In this document: piece after piece, positions 28,542-37,300 of the stretch
Numbering within the stretch: position 1 is the stretch's first letter
How the letters are laid out: each line of letters opens with the position of its first letter
Source: Pseudomonadota bacterium
Lineage (GTDB): Bacteria; Pseudomonadota; Gammaproteobacteria; Xanthomonadales; Rhodanobacteraceae
Reading direction: 5' to 3'
NCBI GenBank assembly: GCA_029779475.1
Contig: JAKPAN010000309.1
Span: 1 to 57,895, forward strand
DNA length: 57,895 bases
Program-made: the position numbers and the translations under genes
Notes under the pieces: model-generated
The model's database searches: none
The model's input: the letters and a program-made list of their open reading frames with translations, nothing else
Told to the model about the DNA's origin: nothing

Positions 28542-30685
28542 TGACGGCGCACGACACCGCTCCGCTGCTGATCGAACTCGGCACCGAGGAATTGCCGCCG
28601 AAAGCGCTCGACGAACTCGCCGCCGCGTTCGCGAACGGCATGGTCGAAGGACTCGCCAAGCGCGGTATCGCCGCTGATGGCGCGAACGCGAAGACGTACT
28701 GTTCGCCGCGCCGCCTTGCCGTGCTCGTGCCCGCCGTCGGCGCGCAGCAGCCGGCGCAGAAACCCGAAGTGCTTGGCCCGTACCTCAACATCGGCCTCGA
28801 TGCGAACGGCGCGCCGACGCCTGCGCTCGCCGGATTCGCCGCGAAGAACGGCGTTGCCGTCGACCAGCTCGAACGCATCAGCGACGCCAAGGGCGAACGC
28901 TTTGTCGCGCGCAGCGAAAAGCCGGGCCAGCCGACCGCCGCGTTGATTCCGGAGATCGTCGCCGAAGCGCTGAAGTCGCTGCCGATCCCCAAGCCGATGC
29001 GCTGGGGCGATCACGATTACGCGTTCGTGCGGCCCGCGCATTGGCTGGTCATGCTGCATGGAGACAAGGTCGTCGATGGCGAGATTCTCGGCCTGAAATC
29101 CGGGCGCATGTCGCGCGGCCATCGCTTCCATCATCCGCAGCCGGTGCATGTCGTCGATGCGGAATCGTGGCTCGACGCGATGCGCGCGGCCAAGGTGATC
29201 GCTGATCCCGTCGAACGCCGCGCGCGCGTGCGCAGCGAGGTTGCGCGCGTAGCGCCCGCGGGCACGACCCCGCGCCTGTCCGATGCGCTCTGCGACGAGA
29301 TCGCCAACCTCACCGAATGGCCGGTCGCGATCGCCTGCGCGTTCGACAAGGCATTCCTAGCCGTGCCGCAGGAAGCGCTGGTCACGACGATGGAAACGAA
29401 TCAGAAGTTCGTGCCTTGCTTCGACGCGGACGGCAGGCTCACCGAACATTTCATCGGCGTCGCCAACATCGAGTCGAAGGACCCGGCCGAAATCCGCAAG
29501 GGCTACGAGCGCGTGATCCGTCCGCGCTTCGCCGACGCCAAGTTCTTCTTCGACGAAGACCTGAAAAGGCCGCTCGCGGCGAACATGGAAGCGCTGAAGA
29601 ACGTCACCTACCAGCAAGCGCTCGGCAGCGTCTGGGACAAGAGCGTGCGCGTCGCGGAACTCGCACGCGTGATCGCCAATCGAGTCGGCGTCGACGCCGG
29701 CCTCGCCACGCGCGCGGCTGCGTTGTCGAAGTGCGATCTGCTCACGCGCATGGTCGGCGAATTCCCCGAACTGCAAGGCGTGATGGGTCGCACCTACGCG
29801 ACGGCGAACGGCGAGGATGCCGAAGTCGCGCGCGCGCTCGACGAGTTCTACGCGCCACGTTTTGCGGGCGATTCCATCGCGCAAGGCAAGGTCGCGCAGG
29901 TGCTCGCCGTCGCCGAACGCCTCGACACACTCGTAGGCATCTTCGCGGTCGGCATGAAGCCGTCCGGCAACAAGGATCCGTTTGCGCTGCGCCGCGCCGC
30001 GCTCGGTCTTGCGCGCACGTTGATCGAAGGCGGCCTCGACCTCGACCTGCGCGCGCAGATCGACGAAGCGCTCGCGCAGCTGCCCGATGCCGCGCTCATT
30101 GCCGGTTTGCCCAAAGGCAAGGACGGCAAGACGCCCGCGCTCGATGCCGGCGCTCGCCGCGCCACACTCGCCGCCGAACTCTATGACTTCATCCTCGACC
30201 GCCTGCGCGGCTACTACGCCGAGCAAGGCATCGGCTCGGAAGCGTTCGACGCCGTGCGCGCACTCGCGCCGAGCGACCTCGCCGACTTCGACCGCCGCCT
30301 GCGCGCCGTCGTCGAATTCGCGAAGTTGCCGGAAGCCAGCGCGCTCGCCGCGGCCAACAAGCGCATCGGCAACATCCTGCGCCAGGCCGAGGGCAACGCT
30401 GCGCGCGACGTCGACGCGAGTCTGCTCGAAGCCGGCGCCGAACGCGAACTCGCCGAAGCCGTCGCCGCCGCGCGCAGCGACGCCGCGCCGCTGATCGCGC
30501 AGCGCGATTACGTCGGCCTGCTCAAGCGGCTGGCCACGTTGCGCGCGCCGGTCGACCGTTATTTCGACGCGGTCATAGTCATGGCCGACGACGCGCGCGT
30601 GCGCGCGAACCGCATCGCCCTGCTCGAAAGTCTGCGCAGCTTGTTCCTGCGCGTGGCCGACATTTCGCTGCTGCCGACGGCATGA
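28541..30685 (+). CDS. glyS: Glycyl-tRNA synthetase beta subunit
   Basis: 714 residues; tRNA-binding subunit partner of GlyQ. LLIELGTEELPPKALDELAAAF at the N-terminus, MRWGDHDYAFVRPAHWLVMLHG (about 150), FLAVPQEALVTTMETNQKFVP (about 270), FFFDEDLKRPLA and the C-terminal anticodon-binding part ending VMADDARVRANRIALLESLRSLFLRVADIS are all family-typical. A little longer than the common 690 residues because of an insert around residues 525-540 (KGKDGKTPALDAGARRA). TGATG overlap with glyQ indicates coupled translation. Confidence 0.96.
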   Translation: MTAHDTAPLLIELGTEELPPKALDELAAAFANGMVEGLAKRGIAADGANAKTYCSPRRLAVLVPAVGAQQPAQKPEVLGPYLNIGLDANGAPTPALAGFAAKNGVAVDQLERISDAKGERFVARSEKPGQPTAALIPEIVAEALKSLPIPKPMRWGDHDYAFVRPAHWLVMLHGDKVVDGEILGLKSGRMSRGHRFHHPQPVHVVDAESWLDAMRAAKVIADPVERRARVRSEVARVAPAGTTPRLSDALCDEIANLTEWPVAIACAFDKAFLAVPQEALVTTMETNQKFVPCFDADGRLTEHFIGVANIESKDPAEIRKGYERVIRPRFADAKFFFDEDLKRPLAANMEALKNVTYQQALGSVWDKSVRVAELARVIANRVGVDAGLATRAAALSKCDLLTRMVGEFPELQGVMGRTYATANGEDAEVARALDEFYAPRFAGDSIAQGKVAQVLAVAERLDTLVGIFAVGMKPSGNKDPFALRRAALGLARTLIEGGLDLDLRAQIDEALAQLPDAALIAGLPKGKDGKTPALDAGARRATLAAELYDFILDRLRGYYAEQGIGSEAFDAVRALAPSDLADFDRRLRAVVEFAKLPEASALAAANKRIGNILRQAEGNAARDVDASLLEAGAERELAEAVAAARSDAAPLIAQRDYVGLLKRLATLRAPVDRYFDAVIVMADDARVRANRIALLESLRSLFLRVADISLLPTA

Positions 30686-30900
30686 ACGCGTCGCGACGCC
30701 GCGGATCGCCCGAATTGCGACATTTCGCGTCTGCGGGGCGTCTTCGTGCCGGCATTCATGTCGGCGCAGGTTTGCGCGGTGCATGCTGCACGATGCTTGC
30801 GGAGCCGCCGCGAACCCTCGCAGTCGCGCTCCGGCGTTCGACCCGTGGCGTCGATCCAAACGTTGTACGATAGCTTTCGTTCTTTGAGGAGATGAAGATC

Positions 30901-31731
30901 ATGCGCATTCACTGGCTGGCGGCGGTTGCCGCTCTCGCAATGCTCGGCGGCTGCGATTCCGCCAACCAATCGTCCCCGGCGTCGCAGAAAACCGCAGCGC
31001 CCGCGATCGCGCCGGGCACGTCGATCACGGCCTCCGTCGTGCTGCACGATCCGATCGCGATCGGCGCCGGCGCCAAGCTCGACGCGCGCCTCATCGACTC
31101 CGCCTTGCCCGACGCGCCGCTCGCGGAAAAGAGCATCGACGTCAGCGGCAACCCGCCCTTCAACTTCACGCTCGACTTCGACCCCGCGCGCGTCAACGCC
31201 GGTCGCAGCTACGAGGTGAAAGCCATCCTCGTCGACGGCGACCGCCGCTTCCAGGCCGGCCTCGCCACGCCCGTACTCACGCACGGCGCGGGCACCAACG
31301 TGCAGATCATGCTCACTGCGGAAGCCACGCCCGCCGAAGCGCTCAAGGAAGAATTCAGCAAATTGCAGGGCCGCATCGGCGGCATGAAGAAGGCCGCTGG
31401 CGCGTACACGACCGATACGTCCTCGGTCGCGTGGGACGCGTTCGTCGAAGGCAACGTCGTGCGCTACGTGCGCGTCAACAGCGTGATGGACGAAGACAAG
31501 GGCGGCGCGCGCAGCGCGGTGTTCTACGCCTATACGAAGGACGGCAAGCCGATGTACGTGCAGCAGAAGGGTGGCGCCTCGGTCGGCTGGAGCGACGACG
31601 GCAAGCTGCTCGTCAACGAAAAGCACGGCGGCGGCGAAGTCGCGCAGGGCGAAGTCGACTCGATGCGCGACGCTGCGGCCAAGGCCGGCCAGATGGCGCA
31701 GGAAAAGTACGACGCCAGCAAGAAGAAATAA
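30901..31731 (+). CDS. YbaY-like lipoprotein
   Basis: 276 residues. Lipobox LAMLGGC at residues 13-19 after a short signal peptide, so a lipoprotein (no Asp at +2 would be needed for outer-membrane sorting; here it is Asp-Ser, which in E. coli rules favours inner-membrane retention). Residues 42-150 (GTSITASVVLHDPIAIGAGAKLDARLID... to a V-I-L-V-D-G-D pattern) match the type III secretion pilotin-like YbaY/PF09619 fold. The C-terminal half is a separate domain of unknown kind. GAGGAG precedes; ATG 30901 has better spacing than ATG 30892. Followed by a strong terminator. Confidence 0.8.
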   Translation: MRIHWLAAVAALAMLGGCDSANQSSPASQKTAAPAIAPGTSITASVVLHDPIAIGAGAKLDARLIDSALPDAPLAEKSIDVSGNPPFNFTLDFDPARVNAGRSYEVKAILVDGDRRFQAGLATPVLTHGAGTNVQIMLTAEATPAEALKEEFSKLQGRIGGMKKAAGAYTTDTSSVAWDAFVEGNVVRYVRVNSVMDEDKGGARSAVFYAYTKDGKPMYVQQKGGASVGWSDDGKLLVNEKHGGGEVAQGEVDSMRDAAAKAGQMAQEKYDASKKK

Positions 31732-31754
31732 GCCCTCTCGGCAAGACGACATCG

Positions 31755-31809
31755 CGGCTGGAGCAGCTTCACGAGATTCCGTGGAGCCGCTTCAGCCGTT
31801 TTGTTTTTT
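31755..31809 (+). terminator. Rho-independent terminator of the YbaY-like lipoprotein gene
   Basis: A 19-bp imperfect stem (CGGCTGGAGCAGCTTCACG with CGTGGAGCCGCTTCAGCCG, two G-T pairs and one mismatch), 6-nt loop, then TTTTGTTTTTT. It lies 24 bp after the stop codon. Confidence 0.85.
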
Positions 31810-31917
31810 AAGCGTCTGCAGTCGGGACGTGCTGCAGCGTGCTCGCCGGCGATTTGCTCGACAAAGCCCGCCCGAAGTCAAAGACACAACCAATCGACGT
31901 CTCGACGAAGCGAGCGG

Positions 31918-31954
31918 TTGATGAAAAGTGCGGCCAAGGATGGCCGCTTCTGGA
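31918..31954. repeat. REP-like palindrome, copy 1
   Basis: Core GCGGCCA-aggat-TGGCCGC flanked by TTGATGAAAAGT on the left and TTCTGGA on the right. The flanks and core recur at 36558-36590 (TTGAAAAGTGCGGCC...GGCCGCCTCTGGA). A weaker third palindrome is at 37301-37318. All three sit between genes. Confidence 0.6.
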
Positions 31955-32025
31955 ATCACCGAAGCTCAACCGTCAACAACATGGCGACAACGCGATTCGG
32001 AGCGGCGACCCAGGACGGGGCGCAT

Positions 32026-32145
32026 AAAAAAAGAAAGGCGACCCATCCTGGGGAAATGGGTCGCCTTTGGGCGAATCGGCCGGCGTACTCCCTGGGGTGG
32101 AGATAGCCTGCGCACATCGCGGGTGCAACCTTACTGCCGGATCGC
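32026..32145 (-). ncRNA. Candidate small RNA with C-rich loops and intrinsic terminator
   Basis: Read on the minus strand, three stem-loops follow in order. The first is GCAC/GTGC with a 7-nt loop CCGCGAT. The second is CTCC/GGAG with loop ACCCCAG. The third is a perfect 13-bp stem, AAAGGCGACCCAT/ATGGGTCGCCTTT, with loop TTCCCCAGG. It is followed by C and seven Ts (32034-32068 plus tract 32026-32032). The last is a textbook terminator. It lies within 200 bp of the stop of the histidine kinase at 32222 and may simply end that operon. C-rich loops, however, are the trait of the sX13 type of Xanthomonas sRNA. The 5' end is not defined and no firm promoter is seen. Confidence 0.4.
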
Positions 32146-32221
32146 TTTCGTTATCCTGACAATGCGATTACTTTTTCGCGATTTGCAGAAATCCCGCAAT
32201 CGGCGCAACAAAGCGCGCGTT

Positions 32222-33601
32222 TCAGGCCGCAGGAAAGATCACGCGCGCACGCAAGCCGCGTGAGTCGGCGCCGTTTTCCAACGCAAAAACCGCCTCGTGC
32301 CCGCGCGCGATCTCGTCGACGATCGCCAATCCAAGCCCGCAACCGTTGCCCGGCGAACCGGGCAACCGCACGAAGCGCTCGCGCACCTGCACGCGATGCT
32401 CGACCGGGATGCCGGGCCCATCGTCTTCGACTTCGAGCCACGCGCTGCCCGCGCCGCCGCCACTGCGCACCGTGATGCGGCCGCCGCGCGGCGTGTAGGC
32501 GAGCGCATTGTCGACGAGGTTGCCGAGCAATTCGCGCAACAGCCATTCGCTGCCCATGACGTGGCTGCGCGTCGCTTCCACGCCGAGATCGATGCCGGCG
32601 GCGAGCGAACGGTCGAGGTTTTGCGCGACGACGTCCATCGCGAGCTGCTCGAGATCGACGCGCGCGAAATCCTCGCGCGTCGTCGCGGTGCGCTCGGAAC
32701 GCGCCAGCGCGAGCAGCTGGTTCGCGGTGTGGGCAAGGCGCACGCAGCCCTCGTGCAGCGCGTGCAGGCGCGCGTGCAATTCGGCCGGCATCGGCTCGCG
32801 ATCGAGCAGTTCGAGCTGCGCAATGATGCCGGTCAGCGGCGTGCGCAACTGGTGCGCGGCGTCGGCGATGAATTGCTGCTGCGCGCGCGCCGCCTCGCGC
32901 ACGGTTTCGAACAGCGCGTTGAGCGCATGCACGAGCGGCCGCACCTCCGCGGGCACGAGCGCGGCCTGCAGCGGGGCGAGATCGTGCGCGGAACGCTGCG
33001 CGATCTGGCCGCCGAGCGCGCGCAGCGGGCGCACGCCGTAACGCACGCCGATCCAGACCAGCGCCAGCGTGCCAATCAGCTGCACGAGATCGGTGAAGAC
33101 GATGCTGACGAGGATGCGCTGCAGCGCGCGCTCGCGCTTGTGCAGGGTTTCGGCGACGGCGATCGCGACCGTCGTGCGGCCGACGGGCGTGGCGTAGGCG
33201 GCGACGCGGATCGGCGCGCCGCGGAATGTCGTGTCAACGAAACGCGTTTCCCCTTCCGGCGGTGCCGCGAAGAGCAGGTCGGCGTCGCCGCTGACCAGCG
33301 AACCGCTGGCCGTGCGCACCGCGTAGTAGATCGAATCCTGGCTGTCCGAACGCAGCAGCGCGATGGCCTGCGGCGGCAAATCGGCATCGATGTGGCCGTC
33401 GCCGTCGGCGTCGCGCAGGTGCGCCGCGACCGCCATCGCGGTTTCGCGCAGCACGCGGTCGTAGGCGCCTTCGATCGTCGCCGCGCCGCTGCGGTAGTCG
33501 ATGAACAAGCCGACGCCGAGCAGCAGCGCGAGCGGCAGCAACAGCAGCCCGAGCAGGCGCCGGCTGACCGACGAGGTGCCGGCGTCAGTCGGTCGATTCA
33601 T
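32222..33601 (-). CDS. Sensor histidine kinase, QseC/TctE type
   Basis: 459 residues. Two membrane helices (about 15-35 and 165-185) bracket a periplasmic domain (2CSK-N/QseC-like, about 36-160). HAMP follows, then HisKA with FIADAAHQLRTPLTGI (phospho-His about 242) and HATPase with NLVDNALAYTPRGG, DDGPGIPVEHR, and GLGLAIVDEIARGH. Start ATG 33601 overlaps the regulator's end by 17 bp. Partner is the OmpR-type regulator upstream. It ends close to the terminator at 32026-32068. Confidence 0.93.
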   Translation of the reverse strand: MNRPTDAGTSSVSRRLLGLLLLPLALLLGVGLFIDYRSGAATIEGAYDRVLRETAMAVAAHLRDADGDGHIDADLPPQAIALLRSDSQDSIYYAVRTASGSLVSGDADLLFAAPPEGETRFVDTTFRGAPIRVAAYATPVGRTTVAIAVAETLHKRERALQRILVSIVFTDLVQLIGTLALVWIGVRYGVRPLRALGGQIAQRSAHDLAPLQAALVPAEVRPLVHALNALFETVREAARAQQQFIADAAHQLRTPLTGIIAQLELLDREPMPAELHARLHALHEGCVRLAHTANQLLALARSERTATTREDFARVDLEQLAMDVVAQNLDRSLAAGIDLGVEATRSHVMGSEWLLRELLGNLVDNALAYTPRGGRITVRSGGGAGSAWLEVEDDGPGIPVEHRVQVRERFVRLPGSPGNGCGLGLAIVDEIARGHEAVFALENGADSRGLRARVIFPAA

Positions 33602-34253
33602 CGAGCCGGTAACCGAGGCCGCGCACGGTGCGGATCGGCACGCTCGCGCCAAGTTTGTTGCGCAGGCGCGAAACGTAGACCTCGATCGCGTTGGCGCCGA
33701 TGTCGGCGTCCCAGTTGGCAATCGCCTGCAGCAGCTTGTCCTTGGCGACGACGCGGCCGACGTTGAGCGCGAGGCATTCGAGCACGGCCCATTCGCGACG
33801 CGTCAGGCCGACTTCCTTGCCCGCCGCTTCGACGCGACGCGCGCTGAAATCCAGCGAAAGATCGCCGATCGCTAGCTGCGCGCTCGTCGATGATCGGCTG
33901 CGCCGGATCAGCGCGCGGCAGCGCGCGACGAGTTCCGGCAGCGCGAACGGTTTGACGAGGTAATCGTCGGCGCCGAGATCGAGCGCGCTGACGCGATCGG
34001 CCAACCCGTCGCGCGCGGTGAGGATGAGCACGGGCAGCGCGACGCCGCCACGGCGCATGCGTTGCAACAAGGCCAGTCCGTCGGCGCCGGGCAAGCCGAT
34101 GTCGACGACGGCGAGGTCGAACGCTTCGGCTTCGAGCGCGGTCGTGGCCTGCTCCGCCGATTCGACACGATCGGCCGCGTAGCCGGCTTTTTCCAGACCG
34201 CGCCGGATCGCATCGGCGACCAGGGCGTCGTCTTCGACCACGAGGATGCGCAT
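33585..34253 (-). CDS. OmpR/QseB-type response regulator
   Basis: 222 residues. Receiver domain with MRILVVEDDALVADAI, Asp51 in LAVVDIGLPG, Thr in ILTARDG and Lys in DYLVKPFALPEL. It is followed by a winged-helix Trans_reg_C domain (about 125-220) ending NAIEVYVSRLRNKLG and IRTVRGLGYRL. Closest in motif form to QseB/TctD. First gene of a two-gene unit with the kinase; lies 24 bp downstream of mnmG's stop on the same strand. Confidence 0.94.
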   Translation of the reverse strand: MRILVVEDDALVADAIRRGLEKAGYAADRVESAEQATTALEAEAFDLAVVDIGLPGADGLALLQRMRRGGVALPVLILTARDGLADRVSALDLGADDYLVKPFALPELVARCRALIRRSRSSTSAQLAIGDLSLDFSARRVEAAGKEVGLTRREWAVLECLALNVGRVVAKDKLLQAIANWDADIGANAIEVYVSRLRNKLGASVPIRTVRGLGYRLDESTD

Positions 34254-34276
34254 GGCGCCGTCGTCCTTTTCTCAGG

Positions 34277-36151
34277 TCAGGCGACGTGGCGGTCGCCGCG
34301 GCGCAGGTGCACGAGCAGCAGCGACACCGCCGCGGGCGTCACGCCGGAAATGCGCCGCGCTTCGCCGATGGTTTGCGGCCGCGTCGCCTTGAGTTTCGCC
34401 AACACTTCGGCGGAGAGGCCGCGCACGCGTTCGAAGTCGAACGCGTTCGGAATCGCGGTGTCGTCGTGGCGGCGGTTGCGCGCGATTTCCTCGTTCTGGC
34501 GCTCGAGATAACCGGCGTATTTGATGCCGACTTCGACCTGCTCGGCGACGGCGGCATCGGCGACACCGGGGCCGAAACCCTCGACGCCGACGATGTCGCG
34601 ATACGCGACGCCGGGACGGCGCAGCAGGTCGCGCGCATTCGTCTCGCGCGACACGGCGATGCCGAGCCGGGTTTCCAGCGACTGGCCGAGCGCATTCGCG
34701 GGCGACGCCCACAGCGCGGAGAGGCGCGCTTCTTCGCGCTCGATCGCCTCGCGCTTGCGGCGCAGCGCGTCGACGCGCTCCCGGTCGACGCAGCCGAGTT
34801 CGAAACCGCGCTCGGTGAGGCGCAGGTCGGCGTTGTCCTCGCGCAATTGCAGGCGGTATTCGGCGCGCGAGGTGAACATGCGGTACGGCTCGCTGGTGCC
34901 GTTGGTGACGAGGTCGTCGACGAGCACGCCGATGTAGGCTTCGTCGCGGCGCGGCGTCCACGCCTCGCGGCCTTGCGTCGCGCGCGCCGCGTTGAGGCCG
35001 GCGATCAATCCCTGCGCAGCGGCTTCTTCGTAGCCGGTCGTGCCGTTGATTTGGCCGGCGAAATACAAGCCGCCGATCGCCTTGGTTTCCAGCGAGGCCT
35101 TGAGGCCGCGCGGATCGAAATAGTCGTATTCGATCGCGTAGCCGGGCCGCGTGATGTGCGCGTTCTCCAGCCCGCAGATCGAATGCACGAGCTCGACCTG
35201 CACGTCGAACGGCAGCGAGGTCGAGATGCCGTTTGGGTAGATCTCGTGCGTGTCGAGGCCTTCCGGTTCGATGAAGATCTGGTGCGAGGCCTTGTCGGCG
35301 AAGCGCACGACCTTGTCCTCGATCGACGGGCAATAGCGCGGGCCGACGCCTTCGATGACACCGCCGTACAGCGGCGAGCGGTCGAGCGCGCCGCGGATGA
35401 TCTCGTGCGTGCGCTCGCTGGTGTGCGTGATCCAGCAGCTCACTTGTCTTGGATGATCCGCAGCCGAGCCGAGGAACGAGAACACCGGTGCGGGATCGTC
35501 GCCGGGTTGTTCTTCGAGCTGTGTCCAGTCGATCGTGCGGCCGTCGATGCGCGGCGGCGTGCCGGTCTTGAGGCGGCCGACGGGCAGGTCGAGTTCGCGC
35601 AGGGTTTCCGCAAGCCGCTGCGCGGGCGCATCGCCGGCGCGGCCACCCGGTTGCTGGGTCATGCCGACGTGGATCTTGCCGGCGAGGAACGTGCCCGCGG
35701 TCAGCACGACCGCCGCGGCGCGGAATTCGAGCCCGGACTGGGTGACGACGCCGGCAACGCGGCCGCCCTCGACGATCAGCGCGTCCACCGGCTGCTGGAA
35801 CAGCGCGAGGCCCGGCTGTGTCTCGACACGACGCCGTATGGCCGCTTTGTACAAAACGCGATCGGCCTGGCAGCGCGTCGCGCGCACCGCCGGCCCTTTC
35901 GACGCGTTGAGCGTGCGCCACTGGATGCCGGCACGATCCGCGGCCCACGCCATGACGCCGCCGAGCGCGTCGATCTCCTTGACGAGATGGCCCTTGCCGA
36001 TGCCGCCGATGGCTGGATTGCAGCTCATCTGGCCGATCGTTTCGATGTTGTGCGTGAGCAGCAGCGTGCGCGCGCCCGTACGCGCGCTGGCCAGCGCGGC
36101 CTCCGTGCCGGCGTGGCCGCCGCCGACGACGATGACGTCGAATGGGTTCAT
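34277..36151 (-). CDS. mnmG: tRNA uridine-5-carboxymethylaminomethyl modification enzyme MnmG
   Basis: 624 residues; FAD enzyme that, with MnmE, installs cmnm5 on the wobble uridine of several tRNAs. [17 protein letters not shown] (FAD Rossmann, 5-21), [24 protein letters not shown], the family block [15 protein letters not shown] (about 270), ARTGY-type [32 protein letters not shown] and the C-terminal YAGYLERQ with SVTPAAV-like [14 protein letters not shown] are present. Length is normal (about 630). No MnmE gene in the window. Confidence 0.96.
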   Translation of the reverse strand: MNPFDVIVVGGGHAGTEAALASARTGARTLLLTHNIETIGQMSCNPAIGGIGKGHLVKEIDALGGVMAWAADRAGIQWRTLNASKGPAVRATRCQADRVLYKAAIRRRVETQPGLALFQQPVDALIVEGGRVAGVVTQSGLEFRAAAVVLTAGTFLAGKIHVGMTQQPGGRAGDAPAQRLAETLRELDLPVGRLKTGTPPRIDGRTIDWTQLEEQPGDDPAPVFSFLGSAADHPRQVSCWITHTSERTHEIIRGALDRSPLYGGVIEGVGPRYCPSIEDKVVRFADKASHQIFIEPEGLDTHEIYPNGISTSLPFDVQVELVHSICGLENAHITRPGYAIEYDYFDPRGLKASLETKAIGGLYFAGQINGTTGYEEAAAQGLIAGLNAARATQGREAWTPRRDEAYIGVLVDDLVTNGTSEPYRMFTSRAEYRLQLREDNADLRLTERGFELGCVDRERVDALRRKREAIEREEARLSALWASPANALGQSLETRLGIAVSRETNARDLLRRPGVAYRDIVGVEGFGPGVADAAVAEQVEVGIKYAGYLERQNEEIARNRRHDDTAIPNAFDFERVRGLSAEVLAKLKATRPQTIGEARRISGVTPAAVSLLLVHLRRGDRHVA

Positions 36152-36660
36152 TGCACCTGTCCGCTGGGCCCGCGACGGCCGCTGGCGCGCATTCTAGCAA
36201 CGCGCCGGGACGACGTTGGCACGCTTCCTGCTCCCATGTCCGTACACTCCCATCGACGCACGGCGTTTGCGAGCACGCTGCCGCCGGAATTCAGGGGCCG
36301 GCTTGCGTCGGTGGGAGGTTCTTCAGCTTTTGCGTTCGCCGGCTTTTGCGTCGGCTCCTGAACGCCGCTTCGAGCCGGTGCGGTCGAATCGAATGATCGC
36401 CAAGTTTCGGGCGAGTCCAAAGCGAAGCACGGCTTCGCGACGACCGATGGAAGTTTCCCGGAAGCGGATAGCGAGGGTGCGCGCCCAAGCCGCGCGGCCA
36501 AGCACCACTCCGTTTGCATCGAAGATTTCCGAACCTGCCGGAAGAACAGGCATTTGTTGAAAAGTGCGGCCACAGACGGCCGCCTCTGGACTATTCAAAG
36601 CCCGAAAAGCTCTGACAAGCAGCAGCTTGACTCGAAGCGGCGTTGAAGAACGAACGCACA
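36152..36660. other. Gene-poor stretch upstream of mnmG
   Basis: About 500 bp. Two overlapping minus-strand frames stay open for 110-140 codons (the better one, 36323-36661, would start at ATG 36561 and give about 79 residues). Neither has a ribosome site, a recognisable domain or a conserved-looking pattern. One REP-like palindrome (36558-36590) sits in it. I leave it as non-coding or relic DNA. Confidence 0.45.
36558..36590. repeat. REP-like palindrome, copy 2
   Basis: TTGAAAAGTGCGGCC-acagac-GGCCGCCTCTGGA. Its outer flanks match copy 1 (TTGATGAAAAGT, TTCTGGA) and its core is the same GCGGCC/GGCCGC palindrome. Confidence 0.6.
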
Positions 36661-36759
36661 AAATAGGCTGGCGCCCGGCGGTCGTAGGAACAGGGGGAAT
36701 CCAAGAGGACCGTGTGCCGGGCGCCAGTGAAAGGTCGTCGGCGCCGTTGCACGCCGACG
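36657..36759 (-). ncRNA. Candidate structured RNA with a C-rich apical loop
   Basis: Two strong hairpins next to each other. On the plus strand: CTGGCGCCCGGC (36668-36679) pairs perfectly with GCCGGGCGCCAG (36716-36727), enclosing GGTC/GACC and GGA/TCC helices and a G-run. CGTCGGCG (36736-36743) pairs with CGCCGACG (36752-36759), loop CCGTTGCA. On the minus strand the apical loop becomes TTCCCCCTGT, and the long stem is followed by CTATTTTG, a weak T-tract. The orientation is therefore inferred. No protein gene overlaps. It could equally be a DNA palindrome with another role. Confidence 0.35.
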
Positions 36760-36932
36760 AAGCTGTATGTCCCGAATGCCGAATTTAACCCAGTCGCGCA
36801 CTCTGGACTGTGATAGTAGTCGCGATCGGCCGTGCCGCTGGCCTCGATGGCCCGCGAACGTCAAATTGCGACGATTCTTCACCTTTCGCAGCAAAAGCTC
36901 GACTGCATCACGGTTGGCACGGCGATTGCTTT

Positions 36933-36964
36933 CTCACATCTGCCGAGGATTCGGCAGATGTGAG
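36933..36964 (+). promoter_or_regulatory. Perfect leader hairpin overlapping a ribosome-binding site
   Basis: CTCACATCTGCCGA (36933-36946), 4-nt loop GGAT, TCGGCAGATGTGAG (36951-36964): a 14-bp perfect stem. The GAGGAG ribosome site of the 63-residue gene (36962-36967) begins inside the right arm, so folding would partly cover it. Could also be an operator. The preceding 170 bp (36760-36932) hold nothing recognisable. Confidence 0.5.
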
Positions 36965-36974
36965 GAGCCCACCC

Positions 36975-37166
36975 ATGCATGCGAACGTGAACGTCATCCC
37001 GACCCCGTTGTTCCAGCGCTACGAACTCATGGTCGAGCTGGGCCGGCTGGAGATGGTGCTCGACACCGTGCGCAGCGGCGCCACCGCCGTGCAGGCCGAT
37101 ACGGTCAACGCCCTCGAGTCGCGCTACGCGCGCATCCAGGAAGCCCTCAGCCGGCTGCCCGCCTGA
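36975..37166 (+). CDS. Orphan 63-residue protein
   Basis: 63 residues, unrecognised, mostly helical: YELMVELGRLEMVLDTVRSGATAVQADTVNALESRYARIQEALSRL forms two amphipathic helices that could be a coiled-coil hairpin. ATG 36975 has GAGGAG at a normal distance, a strong 14-bp hairpin before it and an intrinsic terminator after it. It therefore has all signs of a free-standing, expressed, possibly post-transcriptionally controlled gene. No signal peptide or membrane segment. Confidence 0.7.
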   Translation: MHANVNVIPTPLFQRYELMVELGRLEMVLDTVRSGATAVQADTVNALESRYARIQEALSRLPA

Positions 37167-37195
37167 CCGGCAACGATTTCACCGTGGAACAGGGG

Positions 37196-37226
37196 AAAAG
37201 GCCGCGCTCTGCGCGGCCTTTTTTTA
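37196..37226 (+). terminator. Intrinsic terminator after the 63-residue gene
   Basis: AAAAGGCCGCGC, loop TCT, GCGCGGCCTTTTTTT: an 11-bp G+C-rich stem followed by an uninterrupted run of Ts. The A-run on the left lets it also act on minus-strand transcripts coming from pepN. Confidence 0.9.
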
Positions 37227-37300
37227 TGCGATCCGTCCGGGATCGCCGCAACCTGCAAGCCCGCCATGTGCCACGTCGAAAAACTTCGGTTGATCTAGCA

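Larger units (their letters stand above)
31810..32221. other. Gene-free stretch holding a REP-like palindrome and an RNA candidate
   Basis: No supported protein gene in these 410 bp: the open frames are short, lack ribosome sites and recode one another. The stretch contains a REP-like palindrome (about 31918-31954) and, at 32026-32145 read on the minus strand, a run of hairpins ending in a terminator, listed separately. Confidence 0.6.

Noticed and set aside
31801-32263. Short plus-strand open frames in the gap after the YbaY-like lipoprotein
   Set aside because: They start inside a terminator T-tract or run through a perfect hairpin, have no ribosome site and overlap each other.
32297-33766. 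489-codon plus-strand open frame over the QseC-type kinase
   Set aside because: High-GC antisense shadow; the minus strand encodes all histidine kinase boxes.
36323-36661. 112-codon minus-strand open frame before mnmG as a gene
   Set aside because: No start with ribosome site, no recognised domain, 5' end lies in a REP-like palindrome.
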